The position numbers were made by a program, and so were the translations under genes. This document shows, piece after piece, positions 1-7,555 of a DNA stretch of 34,973 nucleotides. The stretch is taken from IMG/VR virus record IMGVR_UViG_3300041409_000338, positions 1 through 34,973 of that record. The stretch is one strand, 5' to 3'. The stretch comes from a virus. Position 1 is the stretch's first letter, and the number at the start of each line of letters is the position of its first letter. The notes under the pieces are model-generated. The model worked only from the letters and a program-made list of their open reading frames with translations, was not told the origin of the DNA and did no database searches.

Positions 1-14
1 CATAAGGTTTAAAA

Positions 15-494
15 ATGAATGACTTCACTAAAGATGAGCTTGAAGAAATTAAAAGCTGTCTAAAGTATATGATTAAGGGAGGGGTGACCCCTCATTCATG
101 CGTTACATTAGCGGCAAAAAAGAAAATACAATTCATGATTGATAATTTACAGAAAAAACAAAAATGCAACCATGTATGGCATAAAGTCAATACAAGCCTA
201 AACCATGAACCGCCATGGACTCATATATGCTATATATGTATTACCTGCGATAAAACTACAAAACCGGAAATAAAGAAGGGTAATATCAAAATGAAATGGT
301 ATTCCACCAAAGAATTTAGGCCTTGCAATACAGGAGATCAAGTAATATTTAGAACATATTCTGGATTTATACATGGAGGTTTTTTGGATTTTCTAAAAGA
401 AAAAGGATGTTTTTTTGAATCCCATGCTGGCGATCGATATTTCTTCGATGAAGCATCTCATTTTTTCATCCCTGAGCCAATAAAAAATGATTGA
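15..494 (+). CDS. Small zinc-finger-like phage protein with C-terminal DUF551-like segment
   Basis: 159 aa. The N-terminal ~45 residues (starting MNDFTKDELEEI) are helical and resemble the neighbouring 70-aa protein. Residues ~51-80 hold a C-x-H ... CxxC ... C pattern that could bind one zinc ion. The last ~65 residues, from about MKWYSTKEF to FIPEPIKND, resemble the DUF551 phage proteins, which begin with an M-x-W motif and end in a P-x-P motif; this assignment is by eye. The start follows an AAGG-type ribosome site. It overlaps the next gene by 8 bases, so the two are probably co-translated. Exact role unknown; such proteins are common in early accessory operons of temperate phages. It may be a fusion of two families that normally occur separately. 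Confidence 0.75.
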   Translation: MNDFTKDELEEIKSCLKYMIKGGVTPHSCVTLAAKKKIQFMIDNLQKKQKCNHVWHKVNTSLNHEPPWTHICYICITCDKTTKPEIKKGNIKMKWYSTKEFRPCNTGDQVIFRTYSGFIHGGFLDFLKEKGCFFESHAGDRYFFDEASHFFIPEPIKND

Positions 495-699
495 TTTTAC
501 GAAAGAAGAACTCTCACTTTGTTACAGAGCCATTGAATACATGCTTTATAAAGAAATTTGGTTTCAACCAGAAACAAGCGACGTACTCCATAAACTCCAA
601 TCCATGATTGATAGTTATTGCAAGCATGAAGAATTCGAGGTCGATCATAATTACGAAGCACAGAAATGCAAACAATGCTCCCAGATATTTATTGGGTAA
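487..699 (+). CDS. Small CxxC phage protein, paralogue of the upstream gene
   Basis: 70 aa. The start (MIDFTKEELSL) parallels the upstream protein's MNDFTKDELEE, and both have two predicted helices followed by a metal-binding-like tail (here C-K-H ... CKQC). This suggests a tandem duplication of one small family. The start overlaps the upstream stop region. It is the last gene of this + strand operon and faces the end of the leftward late operon. Function unknown. Confidence 0.72.
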   Translation: MIDFTKEELSLCYRAIEYMLYKEIWFQPETSDVLHKLQSMIDSYCKHEEFEVDHNYEAQKCKQCSQIFIG

Positions 700-706
700 T
701 TATTAG

Positions 707-730
707 GTCTGGTTTTTATTATAATCAGAC
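707..730 (+). terminator. Weak stem-loop after the zinc-finger operon
   Basis: GTCTGGTT (707-714) pairs with AATCAGAC (723-730) with one G-T wobble and an 8-base loop. It starts 7 bases after the stop of the 70-aa gene. Only a short, imperfect T-run follows, so it is a weak intrinsic terminator at best. Confidence 0.35.
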
Positions 731-832
731 TTATTGACCATTAATTAATGTAATTAATTGATTTATCTAGATTAAATGACTTTCAATAGTAAAATCATAA
801 TCGCACATAATTTGCACTAACAATTTGATTTA

Positions 833-859
833 AATTTATACTATATTTTAGTATAAATT
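833..859. terminator. Perfect 11-bp inverted repeat between converging operons
   Basis: AATTTATACTA (833-843) and TAGTATAAATT (849-859) are exact reverse complements around a 5-base loop. They lie in the 180-base gap between the + strand small-protein operon and the 3' end of the - strand late operon. A bidirectional terminator is the simplest reading. The stem is AT-only apart from one C-G pair, so efficiency is uncertain. Confidence 0.5.
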
Positions 860-878
860 GATATCTTTTATTACATAA

Positions 879-1223
879 TTAAGACAAATAGTTTAAAATG
901 TAGTGTTTTGCGTCTTCTTGTCCCCAAACCGCTGCTGCCACGTAGCCCAAGTTACTTTTACGTTCTAGGAAGTCTATTTGGTGTTGGGTAAGTCTTCCTT
1001 TTTTTGTCTTTAACTCTAACCACAATCCAGATTTTCCGTTTTTTGGCACCGCTAAAAACAAATCTGCTACTCCAGCTTTTACTCCCATGCTTTTTAGAAG
1101 CTTACCTTGGTACCAGCTACATTTTCTTTGGTTGGCAAAATGATGCATATCTTGCTTTAGATCTGGAAAAGTTTTTTCAAACCATTTGATTATACATATT
1201 TGATCAAAATCTTCTTCTGTCAT
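879..1223 (-). CDS. VRR-NUC domain nuclease
   Basis: 114 aa, the usual size of a stand-alone phage VRR-NUC (PD-(D/E)xK fold) protein. The core is visible: G51-V-A-D54, then E70-L-K72 and Q80 after a strand-turn-strand. These fit the metal-binding D...ExK residues. Family members cut branched or Holliday-type DNA. In a headful-packaging phage such an enzyme could resolve concatemers, but that is inference. It is the last gene of the leftward late operon, and its start overlaps the endolysin stop (TAATG), implying translational coupling. The variable GVPD-type motif reads GVAD here. Confidence 0.88.
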   Translation of the reverse strand: MTEEDFDQICIIKWFEKTFPDLKQDMHHFANQRKCSWYQGKLLKSMGVKAGVADLFLAVPKNGKSGLWLELKTKKGRLTQHQIDFLERKSNLGYVAAAVWGQEDAKHYILNYLS

Positions 1224-1630
1224 TATTTCCCTTCGCTTATCATGAGGGCAATATCCGTGGCCCTTTGTCCAACTTGTTTAGCCCACTTACTGTTTAAAGC
1301 TTCCTTTGCTGCTGTGGTGTAATCTTTATTTATTAGGGCTCTTATCATTTTTGTAAAGTCTAATATTTTCGATAATCCTAAATTGAAGCACATGTTAGCT
1401 AATGCCATTTGTACGTTTTCCGGTTGCATTAAATACCACGTGTATCCTTCAAGTTCTTTTATAGTTCTTGTAAGATCATTTCCAAACATAAAATAAGCTT
1501 CTGTAGTGGATATTCCGTTGTCAGATAGGTTTCTACCTATTCCTATCGTTAGTTTTCCAGCAGTGTCTGTGTATGGTTTAAGACGCAACCCTTCGTATTT
1601 TAGTAGTATTTTTTTTAAATCGTCTATCAT
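1223..1630 (-). CDS. Endolysin, T4-type lysozyme (GH24)
   Basis: 135 aa, compact for the GH24 family. It hydrolyses peptidoglycan beta-1,4 glycosidic bonds at the end of infection. The catalytic E-8aa-D-5aa-T arrangement of T4 lysozyme is visible as E13, D22 and T28 in KYEGLRLKPYTDTAGKLTIG. There is no N-terminal signal or membrane anchor, so it should need a holin to reach the cell wall; none is recognisable nearby. Its start shares ATGA with the stop of the DUF1353 gene upstream and its stop overlaps the nuclease start, so lysis, nuclease and DUF1353 genes are tightly coupled. Confidence 0.93.
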   Translation of the reverse strand: MIDDLKKILLKYEGLRLKPYTDTAGKLTIGIGRNLSDNGISTTEAYFMFGNDLTRTIKELEGYTWYLMQPENVQMALANMCFNLGLSKILDFTKMIRALINKDYTTAAKEALNSKWAKQVGQRATDIALMISEGK

Positions 1631-2067
1631 GTGTTTTTCTCACAATAATCTTCATTGTAGGATTTAGCACCAAATCTTCTGACTGCATAGTACATAAGGT
1701 AAGCTCGCCATTTAGGTGTCCCTTCTGCAATCAGCATGTGAAAGAAAATTAAATCTATTTGTTTTCTGTCATAGTCACAGGTCATTCTATAAAACCAGTC
1801 GTGCACTATAGAAGGTGCCATCAAAGCAGAATGGGCAGGCGACATAAAAGACCAAATTGGCCTTGGAATTGACGCCAGATCTGTTTTAAATCCCTTAGGG
1901 ATAATGTGGCGTACTCCATTAACTGAAAATATAATATTTTTACATGTTTGGTAATTATATTTCTCATAAGGCTCTATACAAGCTGGTGTGTAAAACATTG
2001 TGTGGATGCCTGACGCATGACAACCACACAATGAAAACATTATACTAATAAAAAAATAACGTTTCAT
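1627..2067 (-). CDS. DUF1353 family protein with lipoprotein-like signal
   Basis: 146 aa. The N-terminus MKRYFFISIMFSLCGCHAS has a basic start, a hydrophobic core and a lipobox-like LCGC, so it may be an exported lipoprotein or carry a cleaved signal. The body shows the DUF1353 hallmarks: F-x-TDLASIPRP, then a helix with HDWFYR. DUF1353 proteins are common next to phage endolysins and tail genes; their role is unknown. An envelope location next to an endolysin suggests a part in lysis or cell-wall passage, which is inference. Good ribosome site (AGGGA). Its stop overlaps the endolysin start. Confidence 0.8.
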   Translation of the reverse strand: MKRYFFISIMFSLCGCHASGIHTMFYTPACIEPYEKYNYQTCKNIIFSVNGVRHIIPKGFKTDLASIPRPIWSFMSPAHSALMAPSIVHDWFYRMTCDYDRKQIDLIFFHMLIAEGTPKWRAYLMYYAVRRFGAKSYNEDYCEKNT

Positions 2068-2078
2068 AAATCCCTAAA

Positions 2079-2906
2079 CTATACAGTGGGTATTATGCGA
2101 TACCAGAGATTCGCAACCATAGCGCTATTGCCTGTAGTAAAGGCACCTGTGATATTGCTTAAGTAGAGCCCTTTATTAACAGTTGTAGTGAATGGCAGTG
2201 AAACAACTCCTGCATTCATAGTAAACGACGTGCTAGCCGCTGCTTGGAAAGTAGCAGCAGATAAAGTAGTCGATGCAATTACGCCTGCCCCATTTATAGT
2301 TGAGTCATATTGCACGGCAGCCACACCACCAGCAGCATAGGCGGCTGAGTTGTAGGTCATTACTAATTGCAATTGGTCTAACACTATAAGTGTATTAGCG
2401 CCACCTGCCGCTAGTAATAGTTTAGGAGCAGCATACATACCATTAAATTCAGCTGCCGAAATAGCAACAGATGCATATTTCCTGACCAATGGAGACATCA
2501 TAGAAGAAAGAACTTTATTAGCCCCAATCGCTGTTACCCCAGCATTAGTTATAGTTACATCTCCGGAGGGCGTTACTCCTGTGGCTAAGTTGCTAGCATT
2601 ACCCACAAAAATATTACCATTTGTTAATGTATTACTTAAACCACCGGCCGCAGGGTTGGCTACAAATGTAGCATTGGTTGCATCGTATTTGAAGAAATTA
2701 ACTAAAAAGCTAGGTGCATAAGAAATTAAGACAACATCAGTATCTAGCCATTGAAATTCACCGTTGTTTAATAGCTCGATTTGAGCGGCAATAGCAGCGC
2801 CTGTTAAATAGCCTGCTGTAGTAATAGTAGCTAGGTTGTCGTCTGTAACAATAGCAACGATGTTAGGGTCGCCAACGAAATAGCGCCCAATAGCAGTAAT
2901 AGACAT
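2079..2906 (-). CDS. Tail fibre / virion appendage protein
   Basis: 275 aa. The N-terminal ~50 residues (MSITAIGRYFVGDPNIVAIV) look like a virion-attachment module. Residues ~90-130 contain short Gly/Asn/Thr beta repeats (GNIFVGNASNLA) typical of trimeric phage fibres and appendages. The C-terminal half is beta-rich and ends in YRIIPTV. No enzymatic motif is seen. It has a strong AAGGAG site and its own gap of 40 bases to the preceding gene. Likely a minor tail or capsid appendage used in host contact, by composition and position only. Confidence 0.6.
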   Translation of the reverse strand: MSITAIGRYFVGDPNIVAIVTDDNLATITTAGYLTGAAIAAQIELLNNGEFQWLDTDVVLISYAPSFLVNFFKYDATNATFVANPAAGGLSNTLTNGNIFVGNASNLATGVTPSGDVTITNAGVTAIGANKVLSSMMSPLVRKYASVAISAAEFNGMYAAPKLLLAAGGANTLIVLDQLQLVMTYNSAAYAAGGVAAVQYDSTINGAGVIASTTLSAATFQAAASTSFTMNAGVVSLPFTTTVNKGLYLSNITGAFTTGNSAMVANLWYRIIPTV

Positions 2907-2946
2907 TAGTGTAGCTCCTTGTTATTAATATTAAAGTCCAATATAT

Positions 2947-3150
2947 TTATTTGCCATTTATTTGATTATTCAGTTTTATTTTTCTTAATCTATCTACATC
3001 ATCCATGCCTATTAGATCTTCTGTATATCCTGTTGCGGAAATACGATTACCAAAAGCATTTTTTTCTATCCTACCTACTTTTGCATTGAATCCATCTTTA
3101 TTAGAAGAAGAGTAATTGCTTTTCTGGGGGTATGTGTTGCTTCTATCCAT
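2947..3150 (-). CDS. Small hydrophilic protein of unknown function
   Basis: 67 aa, rich in Asn, Lys, Arg and Asp, with no hydrophobic segment. Strong ribosome site AAGGAG 7 bases from the ATG. Its start overlaps the end of the 65-aa gene upstream, so the two form a coupled pair inside the tail region. Not recognised. Probably a small virion or virion-assembly protein given the context. Confidence 0.65.
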   Translation of the reverse strand: MDRSNTYPQKSNYSSSNKDGFNAKVGRIEKNAFGNRISATGYTEDLIGMDDVDRLRKIKLNNQINGK

Positions 3151-3340
3151 TTTTTTCTCCTTTTTTCATGCCACGCAAAGTCTCAGCAAGACGCGCACGC
3201 TGTCCTAATTTTCCTGGTGCTTTCGCAGCTTTTTCTAATTTTTTTTCTGGAATATCTTTCCCGGGTTTAACCCCTAATTCTTTTCTTAATGCCCCTGGTT
3301 TTTTTATAGCCCCTTTAATCCAATTGCCCTTTTCAGCCAT
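3143..3340 (-). CDS. Small basic phage protein of the KGAIKKPGALR type
   Basis: 65 aa, about one quarter Lys/Arg. The order WIKGAIKKPGALRKELG ... GKDIPEKKL ... KLGQRARLAETLR is a short basic protein I recognise from many unrelated tailed phages, always without known function. The basic charge suggests nucleic-acid binding, perhaps packaged with DNA, but this is inference. Good AAGGA site. It overlaps the downstream 67-aa gene by 8 bases. Confidence 0.78.
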   Translation of the reverse strand: MAEKGNWIKGAIKKPGALRKELGVKPGKDIPEKKLEKAAKAPGKLGQRARLAETLRGMKKGEKNG

Positions 3341-3357
3341 TTAAGTTCCTTTTTATA

Positions 3358-3840
3358 TTAAGCAATCATATCCATTTGGCTATAGTGATTCACGAACATA
3401 CATCCCTGGTTTTCTTGGATGACAATATAATTATTAGGCTTAGCCTCATTAGATCGGCATCTTATACGTAATGTTGCGTATAAAACATCATAATTACTGT
3501 CTGCAAACCAAGCTGCCATTTTTGAAAAACGTCCGTAGTGCTCATCAGGAACGATGTTCCATCCATTAATAGCAGATTGGTATATTCCATTAACAGGCTC
3601 TTGGCCGTCTGACATTTGCGATAATGTTTTTATTTCTACTATTTGCGCAAGTTCAACATTATAATTTAAATCATTCCTGCCTTGACCTTCTCCAAACACT
3701 TGAATTAAGTCACCTGCTTTAATATTTTGCATAGACGTGTAATATATTGTTCTCCACTCGCTTCCTTTTCCCAGGGTCACTGGAACACTTCCAAATTGTA
3801 TTAAATCTGCTTTTTTTGAATCCTTCAAAATAAAAGACAT
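3358..3840 (-). CDS. Phage structural protein of unknown function
   Basis: 160 aa when started at the ATG at 3840 (MSFILKDSKKADL), which has AAGGAAG at the right distance; an upstream ATG at 3882 lacks a comparable site. The protein is beta-rich, without signal peptide or catalytic motif. It is placed between fibre genes and short basic proteins in the tail cluster, so a tail or baseplate accessory role is the best guess. Confidence 0.62.
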   Translation of the reverse strand: MSFILKDSKKADLIQFGSVPVTLGKGSEWRTIYYTSMQNIKAGDLIQVFGEGQGRNDLNYNVELAQIVEIKTLSQMSDGQEPVNGIYQSAINGWNIVPDEHYGRFSKMAAWFADSNYDVLYATLRIRCRSNEAKPNNYIVIQENQGCMFVNHYSQMDMIA

Positions 3841-3859
3841 CTTAACTTCCTTGCTATTT

Positions 3860-4498
3860 TTATAATAAAATTTCTTGTCCACTTCTATATGTAAAAACTG
3901 GAGCGCCTACAGTATTAGCTGTTCTAAGTCTGCAATAATAAGCTGCCGGAACAAATCCACTGAGAGTTCCTGTTGCATTTTGTGTAAGATTAAGTCCTAT
4001 GGTTAATGTACCCGTGTTACCATTGACTGACCTACCTAATTCTTGCAGATTAGTAGTAAATCCTGAGTCTGAAGCTATTTCTAAAAATACCGTTCCTGTT
4101 TGTCCTGTTACGAGACTAATAGTGCAAGATATGTCAACACTATAGTTAATAAGAGCATCTCTTGTAGTGCTTAGTTGAAAACCTGTATTCAATGAGCGAC
4201 TAGCGCTAGATTGATTTCTGGTCATATTTGGCTTATTGTTGATAAAGCTTGGGTTGCTTGAGCTAGCTTGATTCCAATCTGCTTGGACTTGTAATGCAGC
4301 CAACTGATCGCTTCTAGGTACCTTATGCCAAACCAAGGCATTTTGATTGCTATTGTTATTACATATATAAAGATCACCCGTACTATTATCTAAATAAAAT
4401 TGCCCCAGTTCTATGGGAACAAGAGACGACAAATAAGATGCTGCTGGCGCTCCCGCATCTTGATAATATCCTGGAATTGAGGGGGTAACTGAAATCAT
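3860..4498 (-). CDS. Tail fibre-like protein
   Basis: 212 aa. Residues ~1-60 are a small beta domain (FYLDNSTGDLYICNNN) typical of fibre proteins reporting a label-like repeat. Residues ~70-95 carry QADWNQ ... PSFINNKPN, a linker motif widespread in phage collagen-like and fibre proteins. The rest is beta-strand rich (TGTLTIGLNLTQNATGTL). Likely a receptor-contact or fibre-tip component working with the 888-aa fibre encoded just upstream. Ribosome site AAGGAC. Confidence 0.66.
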   Translation of the reverse strand: MISVTPSIPGYYQDAGAPAASYLSSLVPIELGQFYLDNSTGDLYICNNNSNQNALVWHKVPRSDQLAALQVQADWNQASSSNPSFINNKPNMTRNQSSASRSLNTGFQLSTTRDALINYSVDISCTISLVTGQTGTVFLEIASDSGFTTNLQELGRSVNGNTGTLTIGLNLTQNATGTLSGFVPAAYYCRLRTANTVGAPVFTYRSGQEILL

Positions 4499-4518
4499 TT
4501 TAATGTCCTTATTATGAA

Positions 4519-7185
4519 TTATCTAACTCTTCTAGCAGTTATAGTTCCATACAGCGTTAAAGTTCCTGTCCCTACTGTTGATCCACCCAAATACACAGTA
4601 GTTGTTCCCGATAAAGATGCACGAAAGAAAGGTGCGCCTGCTCCATATGCAGAACCTCCGCTTCCACTGATTTCATTGTAACCAGGAATAGTGGGTAATG
4701 TAGTTGAAGTAGTACTTATCCAAGCTCTTAAATCTGTACTGGTTACGGTTCCTCCACCAAATACATTTCCATAAACATCCCAGTCTCCGGCTGTCAAGTT
4801 TATTGATGATACATTAGTAGCAACACCAGATGATACAACTGTACCGGCAGTATTGCTTGCAGTCATCACTTCGCCAACACTTCCTGCGGCAGCGTTATTA
4901 TTAGTCGTAGTTCCTACAATCCCCGTAGTGCTGCTAAAAGTGATACTTGGGACACTATTTATTGCAGTTCCCGTCATCAATACCGTTCCATCGGCGTCTG
5001 GAAATGTTACTGTTCTAGTAGCGGATGTATTAGAAAAACTAAAATTTGTCCGATGCTGCTGTGCAGTTCCGCTAAAAATGCTTATAGGAATTGCAGTGGC
5101 ATTCGTAGCAATTTGGAAAATACCCGCACCCTTAAGGCTCATTAAAATACCAATGTCAGTATCCGTTCCCGTAGGCTGTAAATAAGGGGAACTACCCGCT
5201 GCTCTATTAAAAACAGTCAAATAGTTAACCGCAGAAGCCGTTGTGCCGATTGCTAAAGCATTCACTGCATTTGAATCAACAACGGTAGGCGTTTGAATTG
5301 CAGGGGATGTTCCAAAAACTAAGGCCCCACTCCCTGTCTCATTGGTTACGGCTGCCGCTAAATTTGCACTAGAAGGGGTTGCCAAAAATGTTGCAACGCC
5401 TGTTCCAAGACCTGATAATTGGGCCGTTGGAAATGCTGTACAGTTAGATAAATTCCCAGCAGAAGGGGTTCCTAGCGCAGGAGTTGTAAGGGTAAGGTTT
5501 GTTGCAGCCAATCCAGATGGCAACGTTGAGCTAATACTAGGAACGGCTGAACCACTAGTTACTAACACTCCGTTATTAGCCGTAGAAAGACCACTTACCA
5601 CATTCCCAGTTGCTGAATAATAAGCTAATTGATTTATTGTTCCCGGAGTCACACCACCTCCAGCATCCACAACATAGCTTACATTCCAAGAGGCCGCCGT
5701 AGTGCCTGAATTTAATATGGAAGTAAAAATACCACTCGTATTAGCCGCGAGTATTTGGACTGCATTTCCTCCGGACGAGTTAACTGTTACAGCTCCGGTG
5801 GAATTATTTAAAATATAAAACTGAGTTCCTACAGCCAAGGTAGAGGCCACGGGCAATGTTACCGTTTGTGTAGTAACCCCTGTAAATTCTTGGGTGTGCG
5901 CGCTTGCCACTGTTAATATTGTGTTCCCCGCAGCCGTCACAGTAGTAGCAAATGCCGATAAAAAATTATTAGCAGATAAATTGCTATTTGCATCCCAACC
6001 TGCAAACGAAGAGGCAATTGGTGCTATGGTAACGCTTGATACATTAGTTCCTCCGCGGGAAACTGCTAAGGTTCCAGCCCATCCAGCGGTTATAGATGAA
6101 GCCTGTAGAAGCGCCGTAGCTGGCGTTCCTCCTAGTGTTAAGGTCACGTTTGTGTCATTTACGCGTGTTAATGCGGCTGGTGTAATAGCGGGTATATCTG
6201 AGGTAAAGGCTACCGTTCCTGATGCATCAGGGAACGTTACGGTTCTTGTATTGGCAGTATTTGCAAAATTAAAATTTGTCTCATGCTGAATAGCAGTGCC
6301 TGTTTTAAAACTAACAGGCTGAGTTGTGCTTGCACTATTTAAACGAACAATTCCTGTTCCCTTTGACATTAGTCCTATGTCTATATTTGTATCTGAACCA
6401 AACGAAGTCAACGCAGGATTGACGCCTGTAGCTCCATTGCTTATTTGCAATTGATTAACTGACGTAGCCTGAGGATTAAACCTTAGCATGATATTGCCAT
6501 TGCTATCGAGCAACCCGTTATTACTATTATATTGAACAGTGTTCGCTTGAAATGCGCTTCCTGTTGCAATATCTTGCGGCAAGCTGAGTGTGACTGCTCC
6601 TGTAGGCGATGACGCTATAACCTGATTTGTTGTACCTGTGATGCTTGTTACACCACCTGCAACTAAAGCATCTACATAGGTCTTATTAGTTAAATCTATT
6701 CCAGCCACAGGAGCTGCTACTACTGATCCAGAGGTAAGTGCTGCTGTTGAGGCCGTTATTGTAGCGCCGGGTATGGATAATCCACTAGGTAATGTTGTGC
6801 TTAACGAAGGAACTCCACTTCCATTCGTAACTAATACAGCATTAGAGTTTCCATTAATCGCAGAAATAGCAGTACCAGTAGCCGCATAATAAGCCAAATC
6901 ATTGGCCAATCCTGGATTTACGGTACCAGTGCCTGTTCCGGATAATTGCACCCACGTTGCAGTAGTGGGATCGTAATATTCATATACTTCTAGAGTGGTG
7001 TTGAGTCGCAATCTATAATACATGCTTGCAGCAGGGACTGGTCTATCTCCTGTAGTTCCGGGTGCAATAAATGTCCATGGATTATTAAATCTTGCATTTG
7101 CAGCAGCCTCAAGACCTACGGTTATGTTATCGTTTTGTAAGTCGCCTCCATCAGCAAATTCACTAAATTTAATAGTATCTACCAT
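4519..7185 (-). CDS. Large tail fibre protein with internal duplication
   Basis: 888 aa, Ala/Thr/Ser/Gly rich and beta-structured. Two related modules lie about 420 residues apart: one begins near residue 100 (LAYYAATGTAISAINGNSN, then PSLSTTLPSGL), the other near residue 520 (LAYYSATGNVVSGL, then PSISSTLPSGL). Each later contains the pattern TNF-x-F-x-NT-x-x-TRTVTFPDA. The segment LGTPSAGNLSNCTAFP is common in phage fibres. The last ~95 residues (from LTAGDWDVYGNV) form a C-terminal domain shared with other fibre proteins and probably assist trimerisation or receptor contact. No chaperone cleavage site is evident. Ribosome site AAGGTAG. Confidence 0.8.
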   Translation of the reverse strand: MVDTIKFSEFADGGDLQNDNITVGLEAAANARFNNPWTFIAPGTTGDRPVPAASMYYRLRLNTTLEVYEYYDPTTATWVQLSGTGTGTVNPGLANDLAYYAATGTAISAINGNSNAVLVTNGSGVPSLSTTLPSGLSIPGATITASTAALTSGSVVAAPVAGIDLTNKTYVDALVAGGVTSITGTTNQVIASSPTGAVTLSLPQDIATGSAFQANTVQYNSNNGLLDSNGNIMLRFNPQATSVNQLQISNGATGVNPALTSFGSDTNIDIGLMSKGTGIVRLNSASTTQPVSFKTGTAIQHETNFNFANTANTRTVTFPDASGTVAFTSDIPAITPAALTRVNDTNVTLTLGGTPATALLQASSITAGWAGTLAVSRGGTNVSSVTIAPIASSFAGWDANSNLSANNFLSAFATTVTAAGNTILTVASAHTQEFTGVTTQTVTLPVASTLAVGTQFYILNNSTGAVTVNSSGGNAVQILAANTSGIFTSILNSGTTAASWNVSYVVDAGGGVTPGTINQLAYYSATGNVVSGLSTANNGVLVTSGSAVPSISSTLPSGLAATNLTLTTPALGTPSAGNLSNCTAFPTAQLSGLGTGVATFLATPSSANLAAAVTNETGSGALVFGTSPAIQTPTVVDSNAVNALAIGTTASAVNYLTVFNRAAGSSPYLQPTGTDTDIGILMSLKGAGIFQIATNATAIPISIFSGTAQQHRTNFSFSNTSATRTVTFPDADGTVLMTGTAINSVPSITFSSTTGIVGTTTNNNAAAGSVGEVMTASNTAGTVVSSGVATNVSSINLTAGDWDVYGNVFGGGTVTSTDLRAWISTTSTTLPTIPGYNEISGSGGSAYGAGAPFFRASLSGTTTVYLGGSTVGTGTLTLYGTITARRVR

Positions 7186-7194
7186 TGCGCTACC

Positions 7195-7539
7195 TTAAGG
7201 TAATGAACGTAAAGAAATACCTAGATATGCAGTGGCATCTGGCGTTATACAATGCACAACATCTCCCCCTTTAAGATAACGCTGACTACCATCACCTCCA
7301 GGCCTAAATTCTGTAAATTGCTGGACACCTACAGTTCCTCCAGCAGGTATAGTAGGTGTTCCGTTCAACCTAACAAATATATTAGAAGTGTCAATGTAGC
7401 CGAATCTGGCTGAATATTTATTAGTAATTGTTCCAGGAACCGTGAATGTTTGTTCCACATTTGCGCCCAAAGCAAACTGAGCGCATACATCACTAAACGG
7501 AACTGTTTCATCGTAGTTACTGTTATAAAGAATAGCCAT
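7195..7539 (-). CDS. Small virion protein, probable tail or head decoration
   Basis: 114 aa, beta-rich, beginning MAILYNSNYDETVPF and ending SLRSLP. No signal, membrane segment or enzymatic motif. It sits between the two largest fibre genes with short spacers on both sides and a GGAG ribosome site, so it is co-expressed with them. Could be an adaptor or decoration protein. Not recognised at family level. Confidence 0.6.
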   Translation of the reverse strand: MAILYNSNYDETVPFSDVCAQFALGANVEQTFTVPGTITNKYSARFGYIDTSNIFVRLNGTPTIPAGGTVGVQQFTEFRPGGDGSQRYLKGGDVVHCITPDATAYLGISLRSLP

Positions 7540-7555
7540 GCATTAACTCCATGTT

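Noticed and set aside
5342-6289. Val/Ala-rich + strand ORFs within the fibre gene
   Set aside because: Shadows of the repetitive 888-aa fibre gene; composition mirrors the antisense of Thr/Ala-rich repeats.
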